64,000 bases of DNA from Phycomyces nitens. Its lineage: Eukaryota; Mucoromycota; Mucoromycetes; Mucorales; Phycomycetaceae. The notes beneath the pieces are model-generated. The model saw only the letters and a program-made list of their open reading frames with translations, was not told the DNA's origin and ran no database searches. A program made the position numbers and the translations under genes. Shown here piece after piece: positions 47,550 to 61,555 of this stretch (position 1 is the first letter of the stretch; every line of letters begins with the position of its first letter). The stretch spans positions 1,922,001-1,986,000 of the forward strand of contig JAHRBC010000004.1 of assembly GCA_022702545.1 (NCBI GenBank). Direction: 5' to 3'.

Positions 47550-48541
47550 CTATCAGTGGATAGTACTACCTCAGAGGTCGTGTAGTTATTAGGCTCGTAA
47601 CAGCTAATTGAATAAAACAGATTTCTTTTCCCGTTAAGTCTATAATTGTCGCAGAGGACATAGGTCGCTCTGGTCATTTCGTATTGGCTGAATCGTTGAG
47701 AGAACTACCCTATTTTCTATTGCCTATTACTTCGCTGTGGCAACCCACATCGTACCTTATCCCCAACCCCTACCCATTACTGTGCGTATAACTTCCTTTT
47801 CCTGTAAAAGACCACCAGTTCATACCGCACTGTATACCAAAGATCCGATCATCGCCCAATATTACAATACTATTAAATTCTGGGTTTTATTATTTTTTGA
47901 TTTTTTTTTTCCAAGATTTTTTGGCAATGAGCATGTAGCAACGAAATGTGTAAAGTTTCCCGAGCCAGCTATAAATGTAATAGGATAAAACCTTTGTAAT
48001 GTTGGGGTGGGATCAAGAAGTAATAGATTCAGGAGTGATGGAAGAGGGAGTTTCCGACTCAAGAACAGAGAATAGATAAGATGGCTTGGGCAAGGGTAAC
48101 TGTGGGGAACAACGCAGGTGCTGGTCGCAGGCGGTATGGGACAATATTTCCAGATATCAGAGGGGAAGGCCTACGTTGTGGTTTCTCGGAACCAGTATAG
48201 TGCAATTACAAGAATACAGAATCAGAATAGCTCTATATGTCTCACTGTCAATCTAGGGTTCTATCCAAGGCACCCTCCAAAATAAACAACGAGAAAGAAC
48301 TTGTTTTTATTAAATTGGTCCGTGACCCTATTTCATATCCCACTCCTCAGAGGTGGTACAACTATCTAGTGATTTGGGCGAAACCCACGTCTCTTCCTAC
48401 GGACAGCCTGCTCAGTCCGAACCGGAAAAATAGTCGCACTATTCTACACCTTCTTAGGGGTCAAGAAGGAAAAAAATGAGAAAGAAAGGGAGACACTTTT
48501 TTTTAAAAAGTGCGACACTATTTTCCTAAATTGTGCGATAC
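47550..48541. other. Spacer between the inverted-repeat unit and the LTR
   Basis: No protein recognised. A short hairpin (cactttttttt with aaaaagtg) lies at about 48494-48512, just before the LTR. Confidence 0.35.
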
Positions 48542-49817
48542 TGTAATGACTATGGGGTCTGAGTTGGAAACGAGACTAGTTGTAGAAAACTAGTCGAGTG
48601 GAAAGAGGTTTTTGAGCTTGAGAAAGATGCTTTTTATTGATAGGAAACTAACGAGTATTTATACTAGAACGACTGTTTTTACATAACACACAATAATACG
48701 AAACGTCAACTAAGACATATAAAACCAGGAGAGACATTGAAACGAGGGGAAGACAGATACAAACAATGATATTGTTAGAGCTACTTGGTGATTATAAAGG
48801 TTTTAGGCGGCGCTTCACTCGTGGTCACAACACTATCCATTTCCATATTTATCTATTGTACACTATTTTTGTCATCTATCTTCCCTTCCCTTCTCCCCAC
48901 GTTGCTGTCTGTGCGCACTTATCCTTCTCTTCATGTTATCTACCTCTTTACACCCTCTCACACATCGGAACTTCATTTTATTAATACCCCTTCATATCTC
49001 TGTCTTTCTCTCACACTGCTCACTGTATCATATTACTCTTATCCATATCTTCATACTTTATATCTACATTGTCTTTGCACATTTTCATATCTCATTTTGT
49101 CTTATCATATTTGTCCTCCATTTTTATATTATCACCTCCACAGTATATCCCATTTTCTCATACTATCATATCTTATTTTTGTCTTGTCATCTCATACCTC
49201 TTCCCCCAAAGTCATTATTATCCTTATCCATTATCTCATATACTGTTCTATTTTTCATTCACACACCCAATTCCTATATTTTATTATTAATCAATCTACC
49301 ATTTATCACTAAGTAACATTTTACGAAGTCTATATAAGAGACCAAAAATTTCAATCAATAAACATGATCAGTTATCTCTCTCTTATTTTCCGTCCCTGAA
49401 TTAGTGAATTGTCTTGTATAGAAATTCCTAAACATACTTCTTGCCAAGATTGATTTTTCTTTTCATCCTTTTCCCTTTTTCCTGATTTTGTAACTTCCCA
49501 GTACTTTGCTGTCAACTTGATTAATTGTCCTGAACGAAATTATCTAGTTCTCTCTCTCTATTTGTATCCCTATCCCTTGTATCCGTTGCTGTCAAGAATA
49601 TATTTAACTGTCCCGAGCGAAGTTCATATATCTCTTTCTATTCTTTCACTTTCTCTTCTTTTGTCCTCTTGCTGTCTTTGAATCGCGGTTTTACCCCCGT
49701 TATATTCATTCTTTATCGCACCCTCGTTATTGTCAACGAAGTGGTATTCAATTTACTATATTTTCTGACTCGTTTCGCACTCACAACAAACTCAACACGC
49801 GTCACCAGTATATTACA
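48542..49817 (+). mobile_element. Putative solo LTR of a retrotransposon
   Basis: The 1.28-kb unit starts TGTAAT and ends ATTACA, the inverted TG...CA ends expected of LTRs. It contains a TATA-like tatataag at about 49329-49336 and an AATAAA at about 49356-49361, giving a U3-R-U5 order on the plus strand. The U5-like part has three imperfect copies of a TTGTC...GAAATT motif near 49408, 49524 and 49607. No second LTR, primer-binding site or gag-pol remnant is visible. Flanking bases show no 5-bp target duplication. Pyrimidine-rich open frames inside it (48766-49316) are not genes. Confidence 0.55.
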
Positions 49818-49820
49818 CGG

Positions 49821-50636
49821 TATAGAAAATTAAGAAATACGTGCAACGCTTTGCCTGCCTTTTATGGAAATATGATCTTTATAGTGTCTGCTGGGTATTT
49901 TTTACCAAAATAATAATAGATTCTTTACATCTGTAGCTAATCAATAGCTCTCATGCTAATCCAATCGCCTTTCTCTCTCTTTCATTGTCGCGGTTTTCCC
50001 TGTTTATTTGTTCAATACAAGACAAAGGGCTAGTTATAATGTAGTAGATTCCAATGGAGATTACTTTTCATCTACACAATCTACTGAATCAATATTCTGC
50101 CTTTAACAAACGCGCAACAACTCTTGGGTTACTAGCCACATAAGATACCAAAATATTTCTCTCATTACCAAATGCACAAAAAGAAAGAGCGCAATGACCT
50201 TGGAACTACTTGATACTCTTGTTTCCTCTATAAAAACCACTTGGAGTACTGGCTTAGTTGACTCTGTTCACTCGAATAATAATAATAAAACAAGGCTAGA
50301 AAATATTATTGAAGAATAAAGCCAAAAAATTAACCAGATAATGACTAGAGGAATGAAAATATATATATATATATATACCAAGGTATACCCATGTTAGATA
50401 CAAGAGAATAAAATAAAGATTCAAACAAGGTTAAACAAATGTAGATCCAATAGATTATCTTTTCATGAATATCTTTGCTGGCATAATCCAGCAACTGTCT
50501 AGTTGTTAATACAAAGTTTATTCAAGATCCAAATAAAATCAACTAGATAGAAAAAGCAAACTATCGATTTAATACACAAATTTACAAATTCATCAAGTTT
50601 GTTAATTCCCTGCAATACCACCAATCGATATATATA
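49821..50636 (-). repeat. Repeat arm R4, distal part with outer extension
   Basis: Continues arm R4 from TATAGAAAATTAAG onwards and matches 20384 to about 21190 of R2, in the same orientation on the plus strand, ending near 50636. It is separated from its proximal half (42807-43091) by the 6.7-kb island. Confidence 0.85.
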
Positions 50637-52451
50637 TCTTAAAACTTCATTGGCATAAGATAGATAAAGATTAATGCCATAATCTAAGTATTTGGAAGAA
50701 GTATTATTTCCAATTTACATCATTAGAATTCACGATAACTGAATGGCTAGTATATATGTTAGTATCTACAAAAAGCTATCAGATCTGCGATTCTACTCCA
50801 ATGTCAACACCAGTATAAAATTCATGGCTTAATAAAGAGTCTTTTATATTATTTTGGAATTTCGGGTTGGTATCCATAGTACTATATGTATATTTTATTC
50901 GAATGGCTGTAAAGGTGAATAGAAATTGTTTAATTAAGCTTTGGAATATTGGCCAACTTCAAAAGTAAAAAGACCTCAATATGTTGGCAAGAACAATATT
51001 GTAAATAATTAAAATATATAGCTATAGCTTTTAATATAATGTGATCATATAGGATGAGTCTTTAAAGAGTTTTCCATAAATAAGCTCTATATGAGTGATA
51101 TGTATATTACTTTGCATTGGTTAAAATTAAATGTAAATCTGCTTGTAAAAACTAAAAGCTTTTGATCGTGTATAGTTGATAAGATTAATATCATGGTAAG
51201 GCTTTCAAGGTCAAGACATAATAGTACCAAAAACAACAAGATTTGGATACTAAATTATAAGTTCTCCTGGGCAAATAAACAACTCACCAGGGAATCTTTG
51301 TATCTTTATGAATCATATCCATTAATTTACATTTTGTAAAAACAAATTAAACTTGGTTATAGGACTAGTCTGGCTTGAATTAAACCGTAATATTGCAATG
51401 ACATTGAAACAAGACCCTTAAATTAAGCTCTATCCCTGTAGTAACAGCCAAGAGCTAGCCTAACAAATCGCCCTCGCAGTTTTGAATAGATAATTTTTCA
51501 GGTAGTGTAAGCGATCCATTGTAGTTGGATAATGTTTGTATTTACAGTTGGTTTCTGACCAAAACATCTCGACAGAATTTATCATTGGTATGGTAACAAC
51601 ATGGCTTTGTAGTCGCAATTAGTCATTGATTTCTAAATAATGCTTGGGATTTATTCTTGTCTCTTTTACAAGAATTGATTTATTCTAAACGGCATTTATG
51701 TAGAAAATGGCCAATTATTATTCACAAATGGCTACAGTGATATTGTTAATTAAAACTTGGGATAACTTTGATCTTGGACCTATAGGCTTCTTGACAATGT
51801 ATTTTCCAACAGTGGGACTTGGTGTTCAACAATGCGTTACTAATGCTGCAAAAAAGAGTGGAATATGCAAAAGTAAAGTACCCAATATTTGAAATGGATA
51901 TATTTGCGGCGTTGAAAGAATAGTATTCTGCCCATTCTGGTGCTTAAATATACCCACTCTTATCTGATATACAAATGATATTGGTTCACATTGAACCTGT
52001 GAAACACAGTTCCAAAGTCGAGCTCTGGCTGGTGTAGTTTGAAAGAAAAAGGATAACAAAATTGCCCCTCTAAAATTTAAAATCTAATGCCCAGGGCATG
52101 AATACCAAGTATAATATAATATACTTTTGGACTTATCCTTGAATATATATATGTAAAAAGAAAAGGCAATATTGTCCTAAAACACTTTATAATATTGGCT
52201 CTCGCAAGGCAGTATATTTGCCAAAGGTACTGTGATACAATGCATAGGTGCATTGATATATAGTAAAAATCACAAGGTATTTGTGGGCCAATAATCATGT
52301 GTATCCAGAGTCTCATTCGACCTGAATAAGAGACTGCTCCAATGCCTGTGTGACCCTCCAGATATAAAGATGCTTGTCCTGATCGGGCTTCCTTTTTCAA
52401 AAGCGTGACAGCTACCCTTTCCCTTTCTCTCTCTCTCTCTTTCTCAATCTA
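50637..52451. other. Intergenic region upstream of the phosphomutase gene
   Basis: AT-rich, no recognised gene. A TATA box (gatataaaga, about 52361-52370) and a (CT)n tract (about 52422-52442) lie just before the start codon at 52452. Confidence 0.45.
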
Positions 52452-54991
52452 ATGACTACCTACGACCTTCATACACTTGATGCCCTTGTCCAAGATTGGA
52501 TTCGTCTTGACAAGGTAAACTATTTTGCATTCCAAGTTCCAATGACTAATGGAATGTAGAATGAAGAGACCCGAAATGAGATTATTGCCCTCCAAGAAGC
52601 AAACAACCACGAAGAGCTCGCCAAGAGACTGATAAACCGCATTGAATTTGGCACAGCAGGTATTTATCAACGCTCGAATGGCCATAGAATCTTTGCTAAA
52701 TTGAAAAATATTGTGTATTCTAGGATTAAGAGCACGTATGGAAGCTGGCTTCTCTAGAATGAATGATTTGACTGTCCTCCAGGCTTCCCAGGTAAATATA
52801 TATATACATATATATATATATACGATCTAGGTAGTCAATTTACCAAGTAAATTGTCTGTAGGGATTGGCAGCATACATTGAAAACACAGTCGAAAACGCA
52901 AAGGAACGTGGTGTGGTTGTTGGCCATGACCATCGCCATCACTCTGAGGACTTTGCTCGCCTGACAGCAGCAGCATTCCTTACGCGCGGCTTCAAAGTCT
53001 GGTATTACAAGGACTTGGTTCATACCCCATTGGTGGTAAGGCAGTTAGATTGACTAAAAATACAGCCATCTCACACTAATGATGTATATAGCCTTTTACT
53101 ATCAAGAAGCTCAAGGCGGCTGGTGGTGTAATGATCACTGCTTCTCATGTAAGTATCCACGTACTCAATGTAAAAAGCAGCTTTGATGGGTTGCTAATGA
53201 GTGATTGTCTATCCAGAACCCCAAGGATGATAACGGTTACAAAGTGTGAGTCCTGGTAATTGGTCAGGATGACTGTTATTAACATACATCTAGCTACTGG
53301 GAGAATGCGTGCCAGATTATCCCTCCTCACGATGAGGGAATTGCCAACACCATCCTGGAGAACCTTGAACCTTGGGCCTGGGATTACGAGCTGGCAACCA
53401 CCAGTGATCTGTGCAGTGATCCTACTGACTTGGGTGTTGTGGATGCTTACTTTGAGGAGGTGGCTGAATTGGCCAAGTTCAAGTACGTAACTTGTAAAAG
53501 CTAGTCAAAAAGATAGGTATACTTATGTAGGCTTAGGTCGGATAATGAGGAGACCAGTGTAAAGTTTGTTTACACTGCCATGCATGGTGTTGGTTTGCCA
53601 TTCGCAAAGAGAGCCTTTGCCACCTTTGGTCTGCCACCCTTTATCGAGGTTGAGCAGCAGGTCCAGCCTGACCCTGACTTCCCTACTGTTGCATTCCCCA
53701 ATCCAGAGGAAGGCAAGGGTGCATTGGTAAGACGAGCAGATTCGAGATTATCAGAATAACCAATGTCTTTTTTTTAATAGAGCTTGGCCATTGAAACAGC
53801 CGAGAATAATGGTGCAAACATCATTCTTGCCAATGATCCAGATGCCGATCGCCTTGCTATTGCTGAGAGAACCGTGAGGTATGTACTACCTGTCGTGTTT
53901 GCCTTTCTAAATATGATGTAGTGGAGAATGGAAACTGTTTAGTGGAAACATGATTGGATCTATTCTTGGTGCTGCCTCTCTTGAAAAGGCCGAAGCTGCT
54001 GGTCAGGATGCTTGTAAGTCAAAAGAACAATCATCTTTTAAACAAGAAAATTAACCAGATTAAAACCAAATGAAAGCATCTTTGGCTATGGTGGCCAGCA
54101 CTGTGTCTTCCAAATTCTTGGCCCGAATGGGAGAAGTAGAGGGTTTCAGATTCGAAGAGTCTTTGACAGGTTTCAAGTGGATCGGAAACAAGGCATTGGA
54201 GCTGGAGAAGGAAGGATACAATGTCGTGTTTTCCTATGAAGAGGCTATTGGATTTACTATTGGAGACATTGTCAAGGATAAAGACGGTGTGAGTGCTCTT
54301 GCATTCTTCTCTGAATGGGCTGTCCAGCTCTACAAGAGAGGCCTTACTGTGTTTGAGTACTTGGAAGGACTGTACAAGAAGTATGGTTACTTTGTTTCCG
54401 ATAACTCTTACTTTATCTGCCACGATAAACACTTGATCGAGACCATCTTTAGACGTATCCGATACGGAGACGAGCCTGTAAGTTAATTGTTTTGATGTAG
54501 CTCACTTTACTTATCAAGTATTGAAACCAAACAGACAAAAACAGATGATACCGAGGTAAGGATACTTGTGGATCAAGTGTACGACAGGGTAACTCACGAT
54601 TATTTATTGCAGTATGAGTATGATCTTGCCTACCCAGAGACTATTGGGGGCTACAAAGTAGTGTCTGTTCGTGACCTGACAATTGGATACGACTCGAGCA
54701 AGCCAGGAAATAAGCCCACACTCCCTGTTTCTGCTTCTTCAGAGATGATTACCTTTAGCCTTGAGAACCACACTGTGTTCACTATTCGTACCAGGTAAGT
54801 ACGACTTGTTTTACATGACTTTTGCTGACTTTTTATTTAGTGGCACTGAGCCCAAGATCAAATACTATTCTGAACTGAGAGGTGATTCTGAGGAACAGGC
54901 CAAGATTGACCTGGCAAAGGTTGTTGCAGCCATTGGAGATCAACTTATGGAGTATGAGAAGAATGGGCTTGCAAAGAAGAAGGAGGATTAA
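52452..54991 (+). CDS. Phosphoglucomutase/phosphopentomutase (PGM2 type)
   Basis: A many-exon gene encoding about 600 residues. The alpha-D-phosphohexomutase signatures are complete: the phosphoserine loop [13 protein letters not shown] (about 53137-53245, split by an intron), the metal-binding loop [11 protein letters not shown] (about 53836-53870), the sugar-binding FSYEEAIGF (about 54229-54255) and the phosphate-binding [12 protein letters not shown] near the end. The FGTAGLRARM start and these variants place it with the human PGM2/yeast Pgm3 branch, which favours pentose-1-phosphates but also converts glucose-1-phosphate. It acts in the cytosol. It lies 227 nt upstream of the MYST gene on the same strand; no functional link is evident. 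Confidence 0.93.
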
Positions 54992-55218
54992 ATATTGAAT
55001 GTCCGACAGCAAGAAAAAGAATGAGAGACAGTGTGCGTGTGTGTGTGTGTGTTTGTGTGTGTTTGTGTGGTTGTATGCAAAGAGGCTCTCACCAGCAGTA
55101 ACATCTTTTCCAGCCCCTTCTTTTTTTTTAAAAAAATAATAATTATTATTATTATTGTATTTTCTTTTACTGTGTGGCATTTACTATACAGAATAAACAA
55201 ATTAATAAATACGCGTTT
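54992..55218. other. Spacer with (GT)n tract between phosphomutase and MYST genes
   Basis: A (GT)n run lies at about 55031-55070 and an AAT-rich patch at about 55131-55156. This short spacer must carry the terminator of one gene and the promoter of the next. Confidence 0.5.
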
Positions 55219-56829
<1,611 letters not shown>

Positions 56830-57690
56830 CCTTGTAATTTCCTAAGATAAATATGAAAAAGAAAATATTCAATTTAAATAACTTTTGTTTTTGTCCTTTG
56901 ATAGAATGGATAATTTATCAAATTATTAAGGTGTGAGGGAAGGGGAAAATGATCAACATTATTCTCATGACGAGTGAATATGCTAAAGTAGACTACACAT
57001 CTTTTCCAAGTAGGAGATAAAGAAGTATATAGCCGATGACCAGGGTCAAGAATAAACGATCATAAGTATCAGTCTGTCTTGAAATCCGGCCACCAAATGT
57101 GATAATAAAACAACCCTCATTTTATATGTAAAATTGTTGGAATAAATGGGAAAATGAATGATCTGGAATTGGTTCATCAAACGTATGTGTAGGATTCTCG
57201 ATAATGACAAATAAGTCTTTATTTGTTCATCTTTGAACAAAAGATATACCGAGTGTATGTGATCCTTAAAAAGACCTTATCTTCCATGATCTCTTGTGCA
57301 AGACAGAGGAGATGTACAACCATCTAAAAGGTATTCTAGTTGTTCTGGTTTTGATTAGATTTTAACCAAATTCATTATTCAATATCAAGAGATTTATTTG
57401 CAAGGTGTTTATTCCAACTTTTTGTAGGGAACCTTGACTTCGAATAATTGGTGAGCCTCTATATTGAAAAGGAGAAGAGGACGTATAAGAAGACCCAGTC
57501 ATATTGACATACTCTTTACAGTATCCTCAATTACCAAAGTGAGTAAGTACGAAAGAGCTGTAAGAAGTTTATTCGAATTCAGTATACTCCAACATGTACA
57601 AATTCTTTATTTACAAGACTGATAATATATTTATAAAGTATATTATACTTTTACAAATGCAGGAATATAGGGGTTAGGTGAGAATATTTT
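56830..57690. other. Intergenic region downstream of the MYST gene
   Basis: AT-rich with no recognised gene. It runs directly into the minisatellite at about 57700. Confidence 0.4.
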
Positions 57691-57699
57691 TAATGAGTA

Positions 57700-57960
57700 C
57701 AAATTCTATAGAGAAAATAAGCGAAGAGAGGCAAGGAAGGACGACACCCGCCAAGCATGCATTCAATAGAGAAAAGATAAGCGAAGAGAGGCAAGGAAGG
57801 ACGACACCCGCCAAGCATGCATTCAATAGAGAAAAGATAAGCGAAGAGAGGCAAGGAAGGGCGACACCCGCCAAGCATGCATTCAATAAAGAAAACAAAA
57901 TGAGAAATAAATGAAGAGTGGTAGGGAAGGACGGCTCCAAGCATGCATTCAATTGACATG
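57700..57960. repeat. 60-bp minisatellite, about 3.5 units
   Basis: A unit of exactly 60 bp (for example 57721-57780, 57781-57840, 57841-57900) repeats with one or two changes per copy. The fourth copy is shortened and diverged. As 60 is a multiple of three, one plus-strand frame gives a 20-residue peptide repeat (core EERQGRTTPAKHAF). The opposite strand is also open through it. Confidence 0.85.
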
Positions 57961-58289
57961 TGTGTTGTGGGATTTCCAGCTGCGCCACTGAGTTGTTGAA
58001 GAAAATACATGACGTCACGAAAGTCTCTCCTAAGTATTTTACGTCATCCAAGTCTTTCGTTGTGGCCGTCACTAAATTCATTTGTATTTGAATGTGTCCC
58101 CATTTCCCGGATTGCTTATGTAAAAGATTGTTCTGATATTTTCGCATCCATTTCTTGGGAAGGAGCCGGAGCTCGGATTTATTGTGGGGTTCTCGTCAAT
58201 GAGAAAAAGAAACGTCTATTTTCACATCCACGTATTTTCTCCCATAAAAATACAGTGTTTTTACTTGAAATTGAGACAATCTGTGATTT

Positions 58290-59035
58290 TGTCTAAAAAA
58301 TCATATTACCAATTGAGACGATTTTTCATTTAATTCTAAAAAATGGACTTGTTCATTATAACCCTGAAGAAGAATCGCTTCTAGTCTTTGATGACAGTGC
58401 TATTGAAGAATATGATAATATAATCATAACAAATGTCAACCTTTAATGCTTATTGATCTCGGCACAATTCCTAAACCTCAATCAACAATGGTTGGCAATA
58501 ATAACCCATATATTGTTCTTGAAGAAGCAAGGCAGAAATTATGCGAACATTTTAAAAGGTCCCAGGTCTCTCTTTCTGGGTTATACAGGCATATCTGTGA
58601 AAAGTGTGCCTTTAATAAGAAACTGTTCTTGGTCAAAACTTGGAGATCCCACAGTTGTAATGTAGATCTAAAGAGAGTACATAAAAGTATTGTTGGTTCC
58701 CCTTTGGTGCCATTTTTTTATACAGTCAAACCTTTAAGAAAAGGAAACTTGTGCTACTCAAGAAAGACACAACTTGTGGTTAAATTCATGGGATTAGTAT
58801 GGATGTTCTGGATAGAAATGACAAAATCAATACTCTCACTCTCCATAACAAAGGCTGGATAACGTATACCGTAAATCGACACAGCAAAAAGCGTGTCACA
58901 AGATTACGCATTACTCTGATATATTTTGGTTGTCAATATTTTACTCTTTATGCATCCCAATCTACACGATTTGAATCACTTTAACTATCTGAACCGTCCT
59001 TTTCCTTGTTTGGGAGCAGACTTTGTTAAATAAAT
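58290..59035 (+). pseudogene. Relic of a DDE transposase (copy 2)
   Basis: Plus-strand counterpart of the relic at 28500-29110: MDLFIITLKKNRF-type start near 58343, VSLSGLYRHICEKC at about 58566-58607, then a shifted frame through the GDPTVVM region (about 58646-58665) and the GSPLVPFF stretch. Stops and frameshifts are frequent. The 3' tail (AATCGACACAGCAAA, GTTTGGGAGCAGACTTTGTT) is collinear here, so this copy preserves the original order. Confidence 0.65.
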
Positions 59036-59688
59036 AAAGTCTCTAAACAAGGAAATATATCAAACTTGACGAGCCGATTAAGAATATGTTTAGAATTAAC
59101 AAAGACTCTAAACTAAAGCAATCCGTATTATATAAATCCTGCTGACGAGAGTTTAATACATCTTGAAAAAACTGGAAACAGTCGTCGTTGATCTACTCTT
59201 CTCATTACCAAACGTCAGAAATATTACTATTGTACAAACAGTGTCAAACATAGATTGTTGTTCATGACAACTCTCTTTCTTGCTTTGGTTTTTGTCTGGC
59301 AGAGAAAAAAAAAGTAAATTAAACACATCCCCATGCTTTATATATTGACTTGTACCTCTAAAATACTCTTTCTAATTTATATAGTTCGTTACATGGTTTC
59401 TGCAATGTGGATTTAACAGTATCCGATAAAATGTGTGGATACCTGTATTGGCATGGCCGATGATAACCTTATTCCCCTACAGGGGGATCCGATTGTGTAA
59501 CGTAAGAAGCCATGTCATCCAGGCCCACCAATCCTCAATAAGCACCGAGTCTATGAACACCTATAAAAAACATTTGTTAACGCGTGAATTTTATGTACGT
59601 GTTCAATCGTCCTACTCATTCTGTTCCTCATTGCCTTTAAATTTACAAGCCATTCTTTCCTATACATCTTGACGCGACTCACAATCTA
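59036..59688. other. Spacer upstream of the 501-residue gene
   Basis: No coding motif. The sequence near 59140-59230 (GAGTTTAATA, AACTGGAAACAGTCG) resembles that near 29560-29600, so the transposon-related repeat extends a little into this spacer. Confidence 0.4.
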
Positions 59689-61194
59689 ATGTCTTTTATA
59701 AAGAGCACTCGTATTCAATCGGATCCGCATCATAAAGAAGAGATTGCAGGAGTTATACAAGAACTTCAAAGAAGCAATGTAAAAATCACTTTTACAAGAA
59801 TTATTGCAGATCTGGAACAATCTATAGTGAATTCTTATAAGAAGGAGATCAACCTGGAAAGCCATAAAAGCAATTGGATCAAACGGATAAAAAGTGTAGC
59901 AGCACTCCTCAATGTTACTATTCAAGGCAGTTCTAAAAACAAAATGGATTGGACAAACATTATGAAAAGGATTGATATCCTGGATGATGACCTTAAAACA
60001 TGCTCGAGCATCTGTGAGTCTACAGAAAGTATCTCAACCGATTCGAATTCAATGTCTTCCGCAAATTCATTAGCAGAATCTCAGAAAATGCAAATCCTGA
60101 AAAAGTTTGAAAATCTTGACCATTCAAAGATGTGGGTTCTTTCAAATGGTACCGTTGTGGAGTTGCAGATGCAAAAACTAGCAATTGCTTGCATATATGA
60201 GCACCCATGCCACTCATTAATTATGGACCCTGACGACACGAATTGGGAAGAGTACTTTGACAAGAATGAGTTGAAAGAAATACGAGAATATAACCAAACA
60301 AGTCTACAGCCTCTGTCAAAAGAAATCACAGAATACTTACGATCGTTTGCATCAGTCCATTCTGTCAACGAGTTGTATTTGCATGCGTTCTCCAAAGTGT
60401 TTGATCCATTGGCTGATCCTGATAGTTCTTGGATTCAGTTTGCTATGGCAAAGTCAATTAGGTTATTCCTCAAACAAAGTGAAATTGACTTTGACATACT
60501 GACTGAAGCAGATGTGCTAAAGGCATGGGATTTCATAACTAATGCATTCGATTCATCAAAAATAACAGTGATTTCTGGTGAAAAAATGTCTTCTTCAACC
60601 GCGATTGGGAAGAACAAGCAAAGAAAACTAGAAGCAATTGATCAAAGGAGACGATATGCATCTGGATCCAAAGTCGATTTGCTTTTTAAATCAAAGGACA
60701 AGAGCGAGCTTGGCTGTTGCGAAGTAGGAAAGGGACAAAATGACAATTCGACAAAGGAACTCGACGACAGAACAAAACAATTGAAAACTTTAAAAGAAAT
60801 GCTCGCTAGGCTTGTATACCAAAGTCCAGCATTGATACACCAATTGAAAACAGTAGGCTTCACGATCATGGGCCCCAAGATTAACATGATTTATGTCGAT
60901 TGTCCAGCTGGATATGTCTCGCGTGTAACAAGAACTGTGACTCTGCACTTTCCCACCGACTTAAAGAGGTTCTCGAGAATGATGCCGCCGCTTATTTCAC
61001 TCGTAATGAACGGAAAAAATGTAATGGAACATTCGTTGGACTTACTTGAAAATGACCAAAGCCATATTGAGATTGGTTTCACAACTGGGGCTAATTCATG
61101 CCATCTTCCAGCGACATTTTGGAATTCGAAACACTTGATGACTTCAAGAAAAAGGTCTTGCAACACTACAAGTAGTATCTACGAGGAGCAATAG
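59689..61194 (+). CDS. Single-exon protein with PD-(D/E)XK-like core, lineage-specific
   Basis: An uninterrupted frame of 501 codons, unusual among the intron-rich genes here. The N-terminal half is helical and charged. Around residues 320-350 is RRRYASGSKVDLLF followed by ELGCCEVGKG: D330, E345 and K348 fit the order D...E-x-x-K expected of a degenerate PD-(D/E)XK site, and a helix with KTLKEMLARLV follows. This pattern recalls a family expanded in Mucoromycota, which I recognise from general knowledge and not from a search. The last 30 or so codons look non-native. Another frame from about 61100 reads SSDILEFETLDDFKKK to a stop at 61173-61175. A one-base shift near 61091-61115 is therefore likely. 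Confidence 0.6.
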   Translation: MSFIKSTRIQSDPHHKEEIAGVIQELQRSNVKITFTRIIADLEQSIVNSYKKEINLESHKSNWIKRIKSVAALLNVTIQGSSKNKMDWTNIMKRIDILDDDLKTCSSICESTESISTDSNSMSSANSLAESQKMQILKKFENLDHSKMWVLSNGTVVELQMQKLAIACIYEHPCHSLIMDPDDTNWEEYFDKNELKEIREYNQTSLQPLSKEITEYLRSFASVHSVNELYLHAFSKVFDPLADPDSSWIQFAMAKSIRLFLKQSEIDFDILTEADVLKAWDFITNAFDSSKITVISGEKMSSSTAIGKNKQRKLEAIDQRRRYASGSKVDLLFKSKDKSELGCCEVGKGQNDNSTKELDDRTKQLKTLKEMLARLVYQSPALIHQLKTVGFTIMGPKINMIYVDCPAGYVSRVTRTVTLHFPTDLKRFSRMMPPLISLVMNGKNVMEHSLDLLENDQSHIEIGFTTGANSCHLPATFWNSKHLMTSRKRSCNTTSSIYEEQ

Positions 61195-61555
61195 CTTTAT
61201 TCAATAAGTATAGTAATCCGTATTTACTTGTCTTAATCTTCTTATAATATGTTGATCTTAATATGGTGTATTTATTTTTAATCATCAACTTTTTTTTTCT
61301 AAATTGTTTCAGTTTCGTTTGATAAAACTCTGTAATTAAAAGGATATTTAAAATCTTCCATTCTGGAAAATATAATTCCTAGTGACATGTAGTAATCAAA
61401 TCATTACGATTTTATATTTTGATGTGTAAGAAATGTATATTTGATAAAAAAAAGTTGGAAAAATAAGAAGCATAAAAAATATCTATTATTTGCCTTTATC
61501 ATGGCGATGTTAAGTGTATTTTCTAGAGGTAAACTTTTTAAAAGCATTGTGAGCT
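61195..61555. other. Spacer downstream of the 501-residue gene
   Basis: AT-rich, no gene or repeat recognised. Confidence 0.4.

Noticed and set aside
48766..49316. Overlapping open frames of 72-175 codons rich in Ser/Leu/Tyr/His
   Set aside because: They arise from pyrimidine-rich LTR sequence. All three frames are open and no domain is present.
57674..58147. 157-codon minus-strand frame across the minisatellite
   Set aside because: The open frame is produced by the 60-bp repeat lacking stops on that strand; flanks are not coding-like.
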